64,000 nucleotides of DNA, taken from positions 643,083 through 707,082 of the forward strand of contig NW_024881789.1 in the NCBI RefSeq assembly GCF_019059575.1, written 5' to 3'. Position 1 is the first letter of the stretch, and every line of letters begins with the position of its first letter. The DNA comes from Amphibalanus amphitrite (taxonomy: Eukaryota; Arthropoda; Thecostraca; Balanomorpha; Balanidae). Both the position numbers and the translations under genes were made by a program. This document shows positions 1 to 12,116 of this stretch, piece after piece. The notes below the pieces were generated by a model. The model made no database searches and was not told the origin of the DNA. It saw only the letters and a program-made list of their open reading frames with translations.

Positions 1-1
1 G

Positions 2-832
2 GCGCCGCAGGTGGCCACGGCTGTCGTGGAGCCGTATAATGCGATCCTCTTCACGCACACAACTCTGGAGCACGCCGATGTCGAGTTCATGGTCGACAAC
101 GAGGCCATCTACCAGCTGGCGCAGAGAAACCTGGACATCGAGCGTCCGACGTACACCAACCTGAACCGTCTTATCGGCCAGATTGTCTCCTCCATCACGG
201 CCTCGCTGCGCTTCGAAGGCGCACTGAACGTCGACCTGACTGAGTTTCAGACCAACCTGGTGCCGTACCCGCGCATCCACTTCCCGTTGGCGACCTACGC
301 TCCTGTCATCTCTGCGGAGAAGGCCCAGCACGAGAAGATGTCTGTGGATGAGATCACTCAGGCCTGCTTCGATCCTGCGAATCAGATGGTCAAGTGTGAC
401 CCACGTAGCGGCAAGTACATGGCCTGCTGTCTCTTGTATCGCGGAGACGTCGTGCCGAAGGACGTCAACGGGTCAATTGCTGCCCTCCGCAACAAACGCA
501 GCATCCAGTTCGTCGACTGGTGTCCGACCGGCTTCAAGGTGGGCATCAACTACCAGCCGCCGACCGTGGTGCCCGGCGGCGACCTGGCCAAGGTGCAGCG
601 CGCCGTCTGCATGCTCTGTAACACCACTGCCATCAAGGAGGCGTGGGGCCGTCTCGACCACAAGTTTGACGTGATGTACGCCAAGCGCGCCTTCGTGCAC
701 TGGTACGTCAGCGAGGGCATGGAGGAGGGCGAGTTCTCCGAAGCTCGCGAAGACATCGCGGCTCTGGAGAAGGATTACGAGGAGGTAGAGACCACGGCGA
801 TCTTTGACGACGACGATGACGACGACTATTGA
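2..832 (+). CDS. alphaTub: Alpha-tubulin, C-terminal part (5' end outside window)
   Basis: This is the GTP-binding alpha subunit of the microtubule heterodimer. The reading frame is open from base 2 ([13 protein letters not shown]...) to a TGA at 830-832, so about the last 276 residues of a protein of about 450 are present. Seen in the sequence: the [16 protein letters not shown] block, [15 protein letters not shown] with the glutamate that serves as the alpha-subunit catalytic residue for beta-tubulin [23 protein letters not shown], and [11 protein letters not shown] followed by [10 protein letters not shown]. The C-terminal Tyr, target of detyrosination, is kept. Oddities: the acidic tail after [10 protein letters not shown] is seven Asp then Tyr instead of a Glu/Gly-rich tail, and there are divergent positions such as [13 protein letters not shown] and a Cys in AVCMLCNTT. 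It is probably a divergent or tissue-restricted isotype. The frame is intact with no intron in this part. Confidence 0.97.
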   Translation, partial: APQVATAVVEPYNAILFTHTTLEHADVEFMVDNEAIYQLAQRNLDIERPTYTNLNRLIGQIVSSITASLRFEGALNVDLTEFQTNLVPYPRIHFPLATYAPVISAEKAQHEKMSVDEITQACFDPANQMVKCDPRSGKYMACCLLYRGDVVPKDVNGSIAALRNKRSIQFVDWCPTGFKVGINYQPPTVVPGGDLAKVQRAVCMLCNTTAIKEAWGRLDHKFDVMYAKRAFVHWYVSEGMEEGEFSEAREDIAALEKDYEEVETTAIFDDDDDDDY

Positions 833-2504
833 GCCGAATGAGAAGGTGAATAGGAGAGGCTCTCATACGTCACCGTCAGTGAAGTTCACTGGAAAAGCTG
901 CACAAGTATTGAGGAGAAGCTGCTTAACTCAGGAAGGCGTGAAAAGCTTGATAATCTCTTAGAAGGAACAGTCATACATATATCAGGATTGTTCATAGAC
1001 ATGGCTCACCACTACGCTCGTGAACTAATATCACTTTTGTCTTTTGTCACAAGAAATCTACGGATGCTTCGTTATACTTGAACGAAATCATTAATGGAAG
1101 CTTATTGTGTTGGTAGGGTACGCGATTTCTTAGCATTGTGTGCGCTTGTGGCGCTTGTTGTTTGGGGTAGTGTTATGGCGATTTACATTGTTATTATCTG
1201 TCGGTTCACTCTTGCATAAGTGTCAACACTGTCTATCACGGGGACTAGAATAAGGCGGCACCTGCCCAATTACATGGTAGACTGGGACATTTATATACTA
1301 ATTAATCAGTCTAATGGAACTGAGTGTTCCTTTTGTCATAACCTCATTCGTTTAAGCATTGAGCAGCATCCAAGCGTTAACCCGCGTCTTAAGAACTTAT
1401 AGACCTATCAAGTATTTTGTTTCAATTATTGTAATTGTCCAATGAGCTTATTTAAATGTCAGTGATGACATTTTATATCGCTTTAGTAATGTTTTGCGCG
1501 ACGCTTTTCTGCTCTGACAATGGTGAATGGTTCTTTACATTGGAATGTAAGACACTTTCATACTTCAGACACTTGGTATCGGGTAGTGTCCGTTCATTTC
1601 GCAAAGATACTGTCGTTAGATTTATCCTGCATTCTGACCTATATCCCTGCATCATGCTGATTGTAACCATGAGAAGTAATTTTTGAACGATATAATGCGA
1701 TGTAGGTACTGTGATAGACATCCATGCAATACACGTCGAGCTTGACAATTATATTCAATTTAGGTATGCATTAGATAGGCACCTTTCGCAATTCGCTGGA
1801 AGGAAACTGAACGTAGAAACTGCAATACAGCGGACAAGACGTTTCATCTTGATGCCAGTGCGCAGAAGGCCAATAGCAGCAGGCAGCAGTACTCGCACTC
1901 GCAGTCCTGCACCACTCCTTCTGTGCTTACGGTATTTGTATTGCTAATAAAAGAAAGAAAAATGCGTTCGTGTAGTATAAGCTATGGATCAAATTGCTTC
2001 TATTATTTTCAATAATGGTGACAAAAGTAAAAAGTAAAAACACCGTCAGAAAGATGACTTTCATTACATTCAATGAGCCGAAACACCATTTAAACTGCAC
2101 ACCATCAGTTGGTTCAAATGATAGATGATTGCCTATTTATTACCTTGGCTTCCATTACTTTTTTGCTATGTTTTTCATCAAACATTTGAAATAGGTATAT
2201 GAGTCGCTACAAGCACAGGTCACTATGTTTGATATCCTACGACGCATATCCTGGACGCTATCGCCAGTGTTACCGTCAATTCAAACGTTTCATGATGGTG
2301 CTTCAATAGCCAGGATAGTATTTACAATTCAGCTCATCAATCATCATGTAGGAATGCTTCAGTTGTAACATGCATGTGTAGTAGCATACTAAACTCGTTG
2401 TCTTTCGGATTTTAATGTCGTAAAGACAGTTAACATCGTGACATGAGTTTCGCGATGTCTTGAAACTCAGTTATAGTCAAAACATAATCCTGTTCATTGA
2501 GGTA
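833..2504. other. 3' flank of the alpha-tubulin gene
   Basis: AT-rich, with no convincing coding sequence. The first part, to the polyadenylation signal near 1946, is probably the 3' UTR. Beyond it I see no gene, only unique-looking AT-rich DNA up to the TTAA element at 2505. Confidence 0.6.
1946..1951 (+). promoter_or_regulatory. Candidate polyadenylation signal AATAAA for alpha-tubulin
   Basis: The hexamer AATAAA lies about 1.1 kb after the tubulin stop on the same strand, followed by a short A-rich run. It is the clearest canonical signal I noticed downstream. Use of this site is inferred, and an earlier variant signal is possible. Confidence 0.4.
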
Positions 2505-3707
2505 TTAACCCGCGCCCCCACTGCAACTGGGGTCTGCGTATAACACGCCCTACTGGGGGTGGGGGGGGGGGGCTATTCATAGCCCCCCTCTTAACTACGA
2601 AACTTCTGGGCTGATTGTCAAAATTCAAAAGGCGTCTGATAGCCCTGGAAAAACTGTCGAACGAAACCTAATTTCAATGACCTCGAGGTCACCGATGACG
2701 TCACAGGTCAGGCCAAATTAAGAATTATCGATGATTGGCTTGTTCATATTTTTGGACTCTGGCCGCCGGCTTACCAGTCAGATCAGTCTCATTTTTAGTT
2801 TATACACTCGTTAAGAGATACATACTTTAGATGTCCTGTGGGTATCAAACTTCTACTTTGATTTTCAGGTCAGGATCAGGTCATCACAGCTCACGGAAAT
2901 CTTATATCATATATATATCGGTCACGGGACACATGTTTTATGGTCCATTTAGGCCACAGATTTCGTCGTTTGGTGCCGCCTGTGTTATTGGAGGCCATTT
3001 TCAGCTGAAAATAGCTGAGGTCAGGTCACTTTCAGGTAAAAAAAGGTCAAATTTTAAAGTTGCAATTTTTCATAAAAAAAATGTCTATCAGATGCAATTT
3101 GAGCTCCGGAACACGTTGGTGCTATTTATTTTGCTGTAAGATGTCAAATACGTACTGAAAAATCGATTAGAAAATCTATAATTGTGATATTTTTGCTATA
3201 ATGCTTAAAACTGGGCTATTTTTAAATATATCTGGCTTAAACTTGCTAGGGTATGTCATGGGCATGTGTTCCATCACATATATTCCGTTTTTTTCTCGAA
3301 AAGTCAAAAACGTTTTGAAAAAATATGATTTTTTAAAAATTCTATGCATATATGATATAATTTTCCAAATTTTCGACACTTTGGAGATCCGAGATAGCTG
3401 TTGGATAGCCCAGTGTATTCTGAGTCCTCTCATGCTAAGAAATTGGATCTAGCTCAAACACAGCTCTTGAGAGCAATTGCCGTAGTTCAATGTTTTGCGT
3501 CGAAATCGGCCGAACATGACGTCACTCTGACGTCATTTCCGGCCGACCTATGGTAGCTACGAGGTTCATATTTTACCACAAGGTGTCAAATTGATGTAGC
3601 CGAAGGTACTAGAAGTTTCGCGTCGATATGTTTAGCGGTTTAGAATTTATTGCAGAAAAACGAGAGGGGGCTATGAAGAGCCCCCTCTCCCAATAGGGCG
3701 CGGGTTA
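2505..3707. mobile_element. TTAA-bounded piggyBac-like non-autonomous element, copy 1 (subfamily A)
   Basis: The left end reads TTAACCCGCGCCCC and the right end GGGCGCGGGTTAG, giving inverted ends that begin CCC next to TTAA (right TTAA decayed to TTAG). Each end carries a G-tract/C-tract hairpin with a CTAT...ATAG inner stem (2554-2587 and 3662-3689). The interior has many AGGTCA/TGACCT hexamers, including an everted TGACCT-CG-AGGTCA at 2678-2691, and no long ORF. TTAA plus CCC ends are the hallmark of piggyBac-type transposons; membership is inferred from ends only. It shares its interior with the copy at 15217. A different transposon ends up just 12 bp to the right. Confidence 0.75.
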
Positions 3708-3717
3708 GCTATCCATA

Positions 3718-5003
3718 TACAGGGTTGGGCAGATAAATTGGGACAAAATACATATTTGCATTTAGAACGCCGTAGCTTAGAAATTTGTAAACATAGGCAT
3801 TTCAAATTTGGATCACATATTGTCACACCAATTTTACACATTTTCACCAAATATGGTCACCGTGGTCCACCTGCATCAGTCCTTATCGGTGCCTGGACTG
3901 GCCGCACGCGCGGCGAGATCTCCCGTCTGAAATGGCTCGTAATTGTAGCCAACTGGCACTGCTGAGGTTCACCACAGTCATATGGGGACGTTCGTTAGAC
4001 TCACCCGCAAAAACGCCCCAGCAACCAGAACTTGTGTGGGCTGAGGTTTAATGAGGAAGGGGGCATTTTCCCTTGGGTACAGTTTGCGGGATCCCCCGTT
4101 TCAGGAGATTTTGTATTTAATTAAATGTATGCCGGGGAGCTGACTCCTCGAAGAGCATCACTCCATGCAGGATGTTGCCTTCTTTCATCTTGTTGATTCG
4201 AACTGCCGGAATAATGGTTAGGTACCCTGTAATGGCGAACCCCCTCCCGGCTCCGTAAAATAAGGGGGCCCCACGTGACCGTCAGAAGTCACCGAGTGGA
4301 ATACCATCACCGATGTCTGCTGCATGCTTTTTGGAACTAAGATCACGTCTTCTGGGCTGGGTGCGATGTTACATGGTGGTTGCGGTTGTTCATATGTTCG
4401 GTTATGGGGATACCATCGTCGAAAAAGACCTGCACATGCTTGCTCGCTTCTCCAAGCCCTTCAAGAGGAAACAATCTTTTTAACGTCACAGCTGCTTCAA
4501 CATCTATGTTGACAGGTTGATATGCATCAATGCATAAGAGTACATGTTTGAGGTGCTGGTATATCGCTTTCTCATGGCGCGGCTACCTTCGTTGCAAGCT
4601 CGCGCCACTGTTTTCGCGAGAATCCTCTGAGTTAACTGAATTTTGCCTTTTAGCCCCCCTGGAGAACCGGGGGAGCGGCCGGTGTCAATGCAATTGGTAG
4701 GTAAGGATGAGTCAATATCATCTCTTCCTCCAACGTTTACGTCTGTTCGATACACACTACTTTCAGCCATTTGATGGAGCATAATAAGAGTTTTGGCACG
4801 CATGTGCGCGCGGACTAAGTTGATAGTGGCTTGCTTAAGCCCACGTTCTGTGACCAGCCGACTCAAAATTGCAACGCAACCTGCATAACATGGAAACGTA
4901 TTCATTAGCCTATATCTATGTTCAAAAATTATCTTAATCACTCAAAAAATAGTCGTTTTAGAGGAAGTTGAAATTTGTCCCAATTTATCTGCCCAACCCT
5001 GTA
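3718..5003. mobile_element. TA-flanked terminal-inverted-repeat element, copy 1
   Basis: The element proper is 3720-5001, with TA on both sides. The left end is CAGGGTTGGGCAGATAAATT and the right end is its reverse complement, with the match extending to about 28 bp. TA duplication and a length near 1.3 kb resemble the Tc1/mariner superfamily. However, the unmatched ORFs inside (for example 4504-4941 on the minus strand) show no recognisable DDE/D transposase motif, so it is non-autonomous or belongs to a family I do not recognise. An inverted second copy lies at 34089-35397 and is closely similar over most of its length. Confidence 0.8.
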
Positions 5004-8000
5004 TGCGTTTTATGATCCCGCCCTCTACGCCGTTGCAACTAATTTGAGTGTAACGTATGCCCCATGATGTATGATCTCTGCTGCTCACCTGCCCGTTAAG
5101 TTCTTCGTCTGGCAGACATTTCCGCGTTATGATACTAGCATTACTCATGTAGCACGTCCTTCGCGTGACTTTCATAATACATTGAGACATATGTTCCACC
5201 ATTGTTAGCCCTGTTGCACGCTTCACACGACCGTTCGTTCTGCATTCGTTCTGCAAATGCTCCAGCTCTGTTTCCCGTGTAAGGATGGTCGTCACGACCA
5301 GCGAGGGTGCTCCATTCAGGCGAACTATTCGGGTCAAATGTCCGCCGCACCGCCTGAAAACGTGAGACCTTGTTAGATTCCATTAAATGTGCGCCATTAA
5401 ATAGGTCACAGTCGATGTCCACAGCGGATACTGTCATATGTAGGCTTGTGGTTTGAGACAAACTCTCAGGAAGTCAATGAGAGCTAGCATTTACCAGAAG
5501 AACTTGATCGTGACTCTTCAATTAACCCGTAGTTCAATTTAACAGAAATGCTATTGAAATTAGATTACAGTTAAAATAACGTGCAAAGGACATTGCAATG
5601 TATAACTCATTGTATGCTGCTTGAACCAGAAAGAGTAATTCAGGCCCAGTTCACCTCGGCGTTCGTTATTTTGCTGATCGGATAGCGTGCAACTAATGAC
5701 AGTGATTATGTTCGAGGCCAGGCAGTGAGCCTCACTGTAAGACAGCGTGTGTTCTGCTGGTGGAACACGTCAACTTCGCCAATTAATTTCGTCATTCAGC
5801 CTGACGTTCCCCGATTGGGTCTAGTGATCTTTGACCAGCACACATGGCTTCAGATGGGCTGATGCTGGCTGGTTCGTATAACAGGTGCCATTCCCATGAG
5901 CTCTAGTCGCCATGCCTTGGTGGACTGTGGTCATTATTGTCTCAGTTTAGTTTTATTGCTAAAAACCATAGCAATAAAACTAAACTGGTACCCAATACTA
6001 TTACCCAAAATGCTATAATACCCAAATTAGGTACCCAATACGCACAGTGTGAGGCTGGTCTTTTCTCCCCTCGGCATTCTTATTTTATAATTCATTCGAC
6101 TGAATACAAAGCTGAGTGAATTTGCCGAAATTAGGTAAATATTGATTTTATAATTATTATATAAAAACATGAGAGAAGTGGGTGTAAATAAAACGGGAAG
6201 CACTCATGACGTACGACATCCACATAAAAGTTCCTGTAAGTTTTTGTTCTCGATTGATTAGTGATTCTCCGGCCTATTCCTCTTCTTCGATGCCGTCGTA
6301 TGTATAGCGGTAGTCCCGTAGACGTCTTGAGGATGACAATCCGGTGTTATCGCTGGCTTCCAGCGGGCTTCCAGCGGATGAGCCGCCTCTCAGCCCTCTG
6401 CCGTCATAAGTGCGTTAGAGGGGAGGGGCCGGTATAGGGAGGGTGTCTAGTGGGCAGTGGCGGGAGCCGCTCCCCGGCGCCGCTCCTATATACAGCCCAG
6501 ATGCCGGAGAATCTCCCGTCAGCCGCGCACAATGGACGCTCACAAAGGCGACGCTCTCCATCCGTCACCAGTCGATGAGAGCCGCTGCGCCGGACCCCCC
6601 CCCTCCCCCCGGGCCACCTAATCCTGCCAATTTCCTCTGGGCCCGTCAGACCCGGCGCGCATCATTTTCCGCCAGTTCTTGGTGTTTGCTTCTCGAGACA
6701 CTTTACTCAACTTAAGTCGCTTTCAGTCACGCCTGTCGATGTTTACCCTATCCTTCTCTCAGTTTAGAAAGTCTCACTGCTTTTTTGGCAGTTTCTTTTT
6801 TTTCGTTTCAACTCTACAACAGTCCTCAAGCAGGTCTCTACGCCAGCTCTAAGCAAAACGTTTGGTCGTGCCTACACTTATTCGTCGGCTATGAGATCAA
6901 ACTCTGCTTCCGATACCTGTGGTCATGGCCGCTTCCTCAAGCCTCAATCCCCACCAGTCTGCGCCAAAGCTAACAGCAGTGTCAGTGGTTGACAATACGA
7001 GTTGAGCAAACAGATGCGCGACACTGGTCATCACACAACAGTTGACAGCCCTTTATTCAGGATTTTGAGTAATAGCACGAGATTACAGCCATGCTTAGCT
7101 CCAATCGCCACTCAAAGTGGCGCAGTAAATCATGAAATCAAATTGTTTTGAAAGAATCATAGTTGAAGTTCTGCCATTTCTTTCGATTTATGTGCGACAA
7201 TAAAATCGTGCTTCGCAGGTGTTTCCGTTTCCAATGGCTTAAGTTTGACGAATGCTGTCACAAAGCGACGCTTCCTGCGCTGGCCTGTTTTTTTTTTCAA
7301 AGGACGCACGACAATAGCGTGTCTTTGCTATCACCACTTACCCGGCAATTAGCAGTCCTTTGCAAAATGCAACTAGCAACATTAACATGTTTGGCAGTGT
7401 TAGTTCGTCAAAACTTTTTAAGCATCGAGCATCAGCATGTTCTAACGTGGAATATTCCCAACAAAATAAAAGAAAACGTGCACGCAGAGACCTTACAAAT
7501 TTAACGCACGGGGACTCGCCGATGTGCATGTGCTACATGCTGCATGGCCTGCATGTGACAGTCTGAATGGTCGCCAATAGGCCCTAATGCGTATTGCCAC
7601 ATGCCGTCAACTCCAAAGGACTTTTTCTACTAGAGGCCGAAAAGACTTTGATGTCCCGTCATGAAACATTGACATAGCGCTGCTAGTCTCACTTCATTTT
7701 GAGTGCATTTTCACGTGGAGTAAATTCCTGCTAATGCATGTTGTGACTGCCTTTCGCCACGATGTTAGGTCGCGCGGCCCAATGTGTGTATAATCGACCA
7801 CGACTCTGCAGATTAAACAATACGAGCCAAAGGAGGGGTGGCCTCACGCCACCCACCAATGCTGCCGGCCACAGCTGCCTCACTGAATCTATCAACAACA
7901 ACAACAACAAAAATATGCCGCCCTTATTAATGATCATAGAGGACCTCTTAGACAGTGAAAGAGATCCGAATTTATGATCCAATATAGTCCCAAATCAAGA

Positions 8001-9541
8001 TCGGAATCAGATCTCAGATACACCTCGGATATCTCTGATACATGTTCATTTCAGGTCTGTTCTATTTTTCCTCTAATTTGTTTTCGTCTTTTGAGTTTAT
8101 TTTTTATAACCGGGCCATAGTAGGTACCTACCCCATCTGAAAATCGGAGACGAGGCCATAATTGGTTTAGTCCTTTTCGGCTGATCGTACACACATAGTG
8201 AACGCCTTGATATGTACTCATTAGGCGTTCTGGCAAGATACTTTCAGCCTTGAGAGTTCAAGTGTTCTCACTGAATTTTCGGGAAGTTGCTGCTGATTAT
8301 GACAAAGCTTTTGTAAACAAGAACTTCAAACCACAGCTAAATAATTTCCAGGTATTATGCTCAGCTTGGAAACTTCCTCGAGCATACACCAACTTACACG
8401 GGATAATTCGCCGCCTAAGTTTCCAATTCTCGGCATGATTATCGTCGGAATTAATCAAATTTTCAAAAAGTTATGACATCCTTGGTGGCATGTAACGCGC
8501 TGTTTAAGCCGGCTATATTTTCTGGGATACTTTTTGGTGGTTTCCATCACCACACCAAGTATGTTTTATGTAGTCAGTATGCAATTTGTAATAGTTATGT
8601 TAGTGACAATTTTCACTTGCACTTAGAAGTCTTCGGTCCATTTCCATTGCACTGAAAGCAATAACATGACGCTCCTTTTGCCGTTGTGGCAGACCATGTG
8701 ACCGCCAGCAGGTCAATCTGCAGGGGCGCAGCCAGGCACACTGCAGAGTGGGTATCAGCTGGGCGGCCGGCAGAGGCGGCGATAGACGGACATACAACCG
8801 ACTACAACGTAAATACTGTCTATGATTACAAGCTAAATTTTCTTGCAGTGCAAACAATTAAACAAGACCAAACTGTAGAGCTTTATAGGCTTCAAAGCAA
8901 CAATTACTCAAGGCAGAAGATCACGACCGAATTCGTTCTACCCTCTTGCGATTTCTCTCACCCCAACCTCTGACGGCGGGAACAACATAATATCATTTCC
9001 CGGCGGAGTTGACGGCGGCCGATTCCATTTCGGTTTGATTCGCCCCCAGGGCACGTCGCCCGCAATCGCGCCGCGCGAGCGACATACGCTCGTCAACTCG
9101 CGGACACGAGGAGCAGAACGGGACGGCGATTGGACGCCGGCCGGCGCTGCTGAAATGTGCCATCGCACACTGCTGTCTTCAAGCGGAGATCAGAGACGGC
9201 GAGTGGGTGGGAGCAGAGCAGAGAATGGCCGATGAAATTGAACCCGCAGATGAACTGAGCGGCAGGTCAACTCAACGAGAAGAATCGCTGGAATTAAGGA
9301 AGCATTAAACTTTGTGAAAGTGTTTTTGAATTTGTTGTGTCGATGCACTATTCCGAGATCCCCGGAAACATTTTATTTGCTTCAGACATAACCAATTTTG
9401 TGTAAACGAATGATTCTGATCCTTGACATAATCATCTGAAAAAATGTCCGTTGCGCGGGCAATTTTATTTCATGCTGAGCTCAAAATCTTCTAGCTACAG
9501 ATGTGCTTTATGTCAACAGTCAGTGATTAGGAACTCCTCAC
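5004..9541. other. Intergenic stretch without recognisable genes
   Basis: Mixed-composition DNA. There are open frames on the minus strand at 5007-5461 and GC-rich open frames near 6440-6715, 8938-9235, but none shows a known domain and they overlap frames on the other strand. Also present are a perfect 18-bp-arm palindrome at 5943-5987 and a short (CAA)n run near 7893-7910. I see nothing else supportable. Confidence 0.5.
5943..5987. repeat. Perfect palindrome, 18-bp arms, 9-bp spacer
   Basis: Left arm CAGTTTAGTTTTATTGCT at 5943-5960 and its exact reverse complement at 5970-5987. It would form a strong hairpin or cruciform. It could be a minimal foldback element; no target duplication is obvious. 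Confidence 0.9.
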
Positions 9542-10732
9542 TTAACCCGCGCCCTGCTGGGGGGGTGTTTGAACACCCCCCTTGTGGTTTTTCGCGAATA
9601 TCTCAAAAACGGCGGCGCGGAGCGCCGCCGTTTTTGGTATACCTTATCATACATGAATTCTACACATGTTGTGAAAATTTCAGACCAAGGTCATTCAAGG
9701 TCAGGTCACCAGGTCACTTGAAGTGACCTCACCTCATAAAAAGTTTCAATGTCTGTCATAGCTACACCGAGTGACCGATCGCTTTAAAACTTTCAGCGAT
9801 TGCTAAGAGCAATAGTATGTACAAAATGTATATCTCAGAATTTTGATATCGATGACCTAAGGTCAGGTCAATTTTGCGACCTCCCCATTGTAAGTCAATG
9901 GGAGAAAATTGAAATGCGCCTCTTTTGGACGAAAGACATTATAAACACTCCCAAACACTGAATTACAAGTGGTTAAGACACACTGAACATGAAAATGGTG
10001 TCCGTGACCCCTGTTTATGCCCTGAGGTCATCTTAGGTCACGAATGGCATCTAACAGTTTTTCGCAAATAACTTTTGATAGAGGCATGCTAGAGCGATGA
10101 AAACGCCTTAGATGTGTTCAGCTCGACGATACGGATCGACTGATATGCAACATGACCCTTTCCGGTCAGGTCATGACCTTGACCTGAGGTCAAATTTTCA
10201 AGTTGACTTTTCAAGGTCAAGTTATAGTTCATTCGATGCGTCTTGACGAGAGGAACACGATGCCGGTAAAAGTAAGCTCGTACAAGGCTTGGGTCAAAAG
10301 TTATTGCAGAAAAACTGTTTCCAAAAAAATCGGCTATTTTTGCAGTTTTTGCCCCCTGCAGGCAAAACCGTTGACGTTAGGTCAAATCTGAGAGAATTAC
10401 TCAGAAAGGGCGCTAATAGGGCTATCGAATGCGCTTTTCCGCGGCGCTGTAGCTCTATTGGTTCCCGAGTTATGCGTTGGCTTCTTGGAAATTGTCGACA
10501 TTTGACCTGGAAATCGGCGAAATTTTGCCTTCAATGACCTCTGGTGACCTGACCTTTGACCTGACCAAAAAATTGACTGAAGTGATTTCCTCATTATTTT
10601 TGACGCTCTTTCGAACGCCGCCTTCCGCGTATCGCTACGTGGCCCAGGAGCCGAGTTAGAAGGGGGGGGGTGTTCAAACACCCCCCCCCAGCAGGGCGTG
10701 GAAATCCAGGACCCCAGCCGGGCGCGGGTTAA
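9542..10732. mobile_element. TTAA-bounded piggyBac-like non-autonomous element, copy 2 (subfamily B)
   Basis: The left end TTAACCCGCGCCCTGC and right end GGGCGCGGGTTAA form matching inverted ends with intact TTAA on both sides. The hairpins near the ends are a G-run, then TGTTTGAACA or TGTTCAAACA, then a C-run (9559-9581 and about 10662-10690). The interior is rich in AGGTCA/TGACCT: for example an abutting inverted pair AGGTCA-TGACCT at 10168-10179 and dense copies between 10160 and 10220. No transposase ORF is present. The right end carries a second short segment between hairpin and terminus (GAAATCCAGGACCCC) that the left end lacks. Confidence 0.75.
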
Positions 10733-11849
10733 TGAATCAATATCAAGACAAGTAACGCGTCAGTTTGGTATGAATTTTTAGAGTCCATTTTTCAGGTTCA
10801 AGTCAGCGAAGCGGACGAAGCAAGTCAGGCACTGCATGCACGCTAAAATTTGTTTTCTTAGTTGTTTCTAGGGCTCGGACTTTCCCAACCCAGTTGATGT
10901 AGGTAAAGGTAGGTAGGTAAAGATGTAGATAAAGATGTGTGTGCTGCATAGCAAGCTCTGCTTATAAGCGTGGTATGAACGTGCTTCGTCAATCCGTCCA
11001 TTTAATTCATTGAAGCTCACGACCACTTTAAGCAAATTACATTCAATTTATAAGCGTTATAGAAGACGTGCTAGATCCATTTAATCACCAACATCATTCA
11101 TCACAGCGCGTTCCGAAAATAGATGCAGGCTGAGCCGCATTTGCCTTGCTGGCTGCGTAGTTATACTGTGCCGCCTAACACGTAAATTCCTCACTCTGCC
11201 ACTAGGTGGTGCTAGTAAAAACGCCTGAAGTTATGCTGTGCCGGTGTACTCCAAGCTAACAGCCAATGACGCATTATTTGTAATTAGCGTCAAAGGACGC
11301 GGTGTCATATATTTCTAGAATTTGTCCCTAAGTCCATTCTTGAAAGCGCGAAGAACATGATGATAACATTTTAATGTTTTACGACCGGATTTTTGGCACA
11401 TCACTCATCAGTCATATGCACTGCTTGCTAGCTCCGGCCAACGAGGCATATAACCAAACTGACAAAACAGTCTTACAAAAAAGGCCCGAGCACTGCCTCA
11501 GGCCGATTTGGGTTACCAGAGCTCAGGTTATTTAAACGCTAAACCACCACCTACACGTAACGAATCATACCGGGGAAGGAAATCCAAACCAACAGAGAAT
11601 GCAGACGCTCTTTCGGAACATTCTCGCACCACAGACAGTTTCTCACCTATCCTGCTGCGTGATAAATGAATGATCCAGGCTACATCTGCTGGTACGTCCA
11701 GATCGATGCTTCTAGTAAATAAAGGACGATTACATTATCTTGTTTGATAAATTATGTCGAAGCTGGTGTGTTGATAAATTATACACAATATGCAACATTA
11801 TTGATCATACGCAAGTACAACAATAATAATCTACATACAGTACGCATAA
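10733..11849. other. Intergenic stretch, no gene seen
   Basis: AT-rich DNA between two mobile elements. I find no ORF with a recognisable domain, no RNA gene and no strong repeat apart from a few GTAGGTA-like short repeats near 10900. Confidence 0.5.
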
Positions 11850-12116
11850 AGGCCTGGCTACACTATGCGTTTTCTGCGTGCGTTTTTGCAGGTTTGCGTG
11901 TTTTGCGTAATATCGTTCTAGGAAAAAAAGTTATAAACAATATAATTTTTACTTTGGTTATACAAAAGCTAATATAACTCTTATGTAACTAAAATTTAAG
12001 GTGAAAAACATCACAAAAACGTAATATCGTTCTTTTTTCTAGAACGATATCACGCAAAACACGCAAACACGCAAAAAAAACGCACGAAGAAAACGCATAG
12101 TGTAGCCAGGCCTTAA
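11847..12116. mobile_element. Foldback (palindromic) miniature element with TAA flanks
   Basis: The element is 11850-12113. The left arm starts AGGCCTGGCTACACTATGCG and the right arm is its reverse complement; the arms continue through GCGTGTTTTGCGTAATATCGTTCT-like sequence with small gaps, leaving a central AT-rich part. TAA occurs directly on both outer sides (11847-11849 and 12114-12116), which fits the 3-bp TWA duplications of PIF/Harbinger-type elements. The superfamily assignment is inference. Confidence 0.75.

Noticed and set aside
4504-5461. Minus-strand frames as a transposase of the TA element
   Set aside because: No DDE/D catalytic spacing or DNA-binding motif, and part of the frame set extends beyond the element end at 5001.
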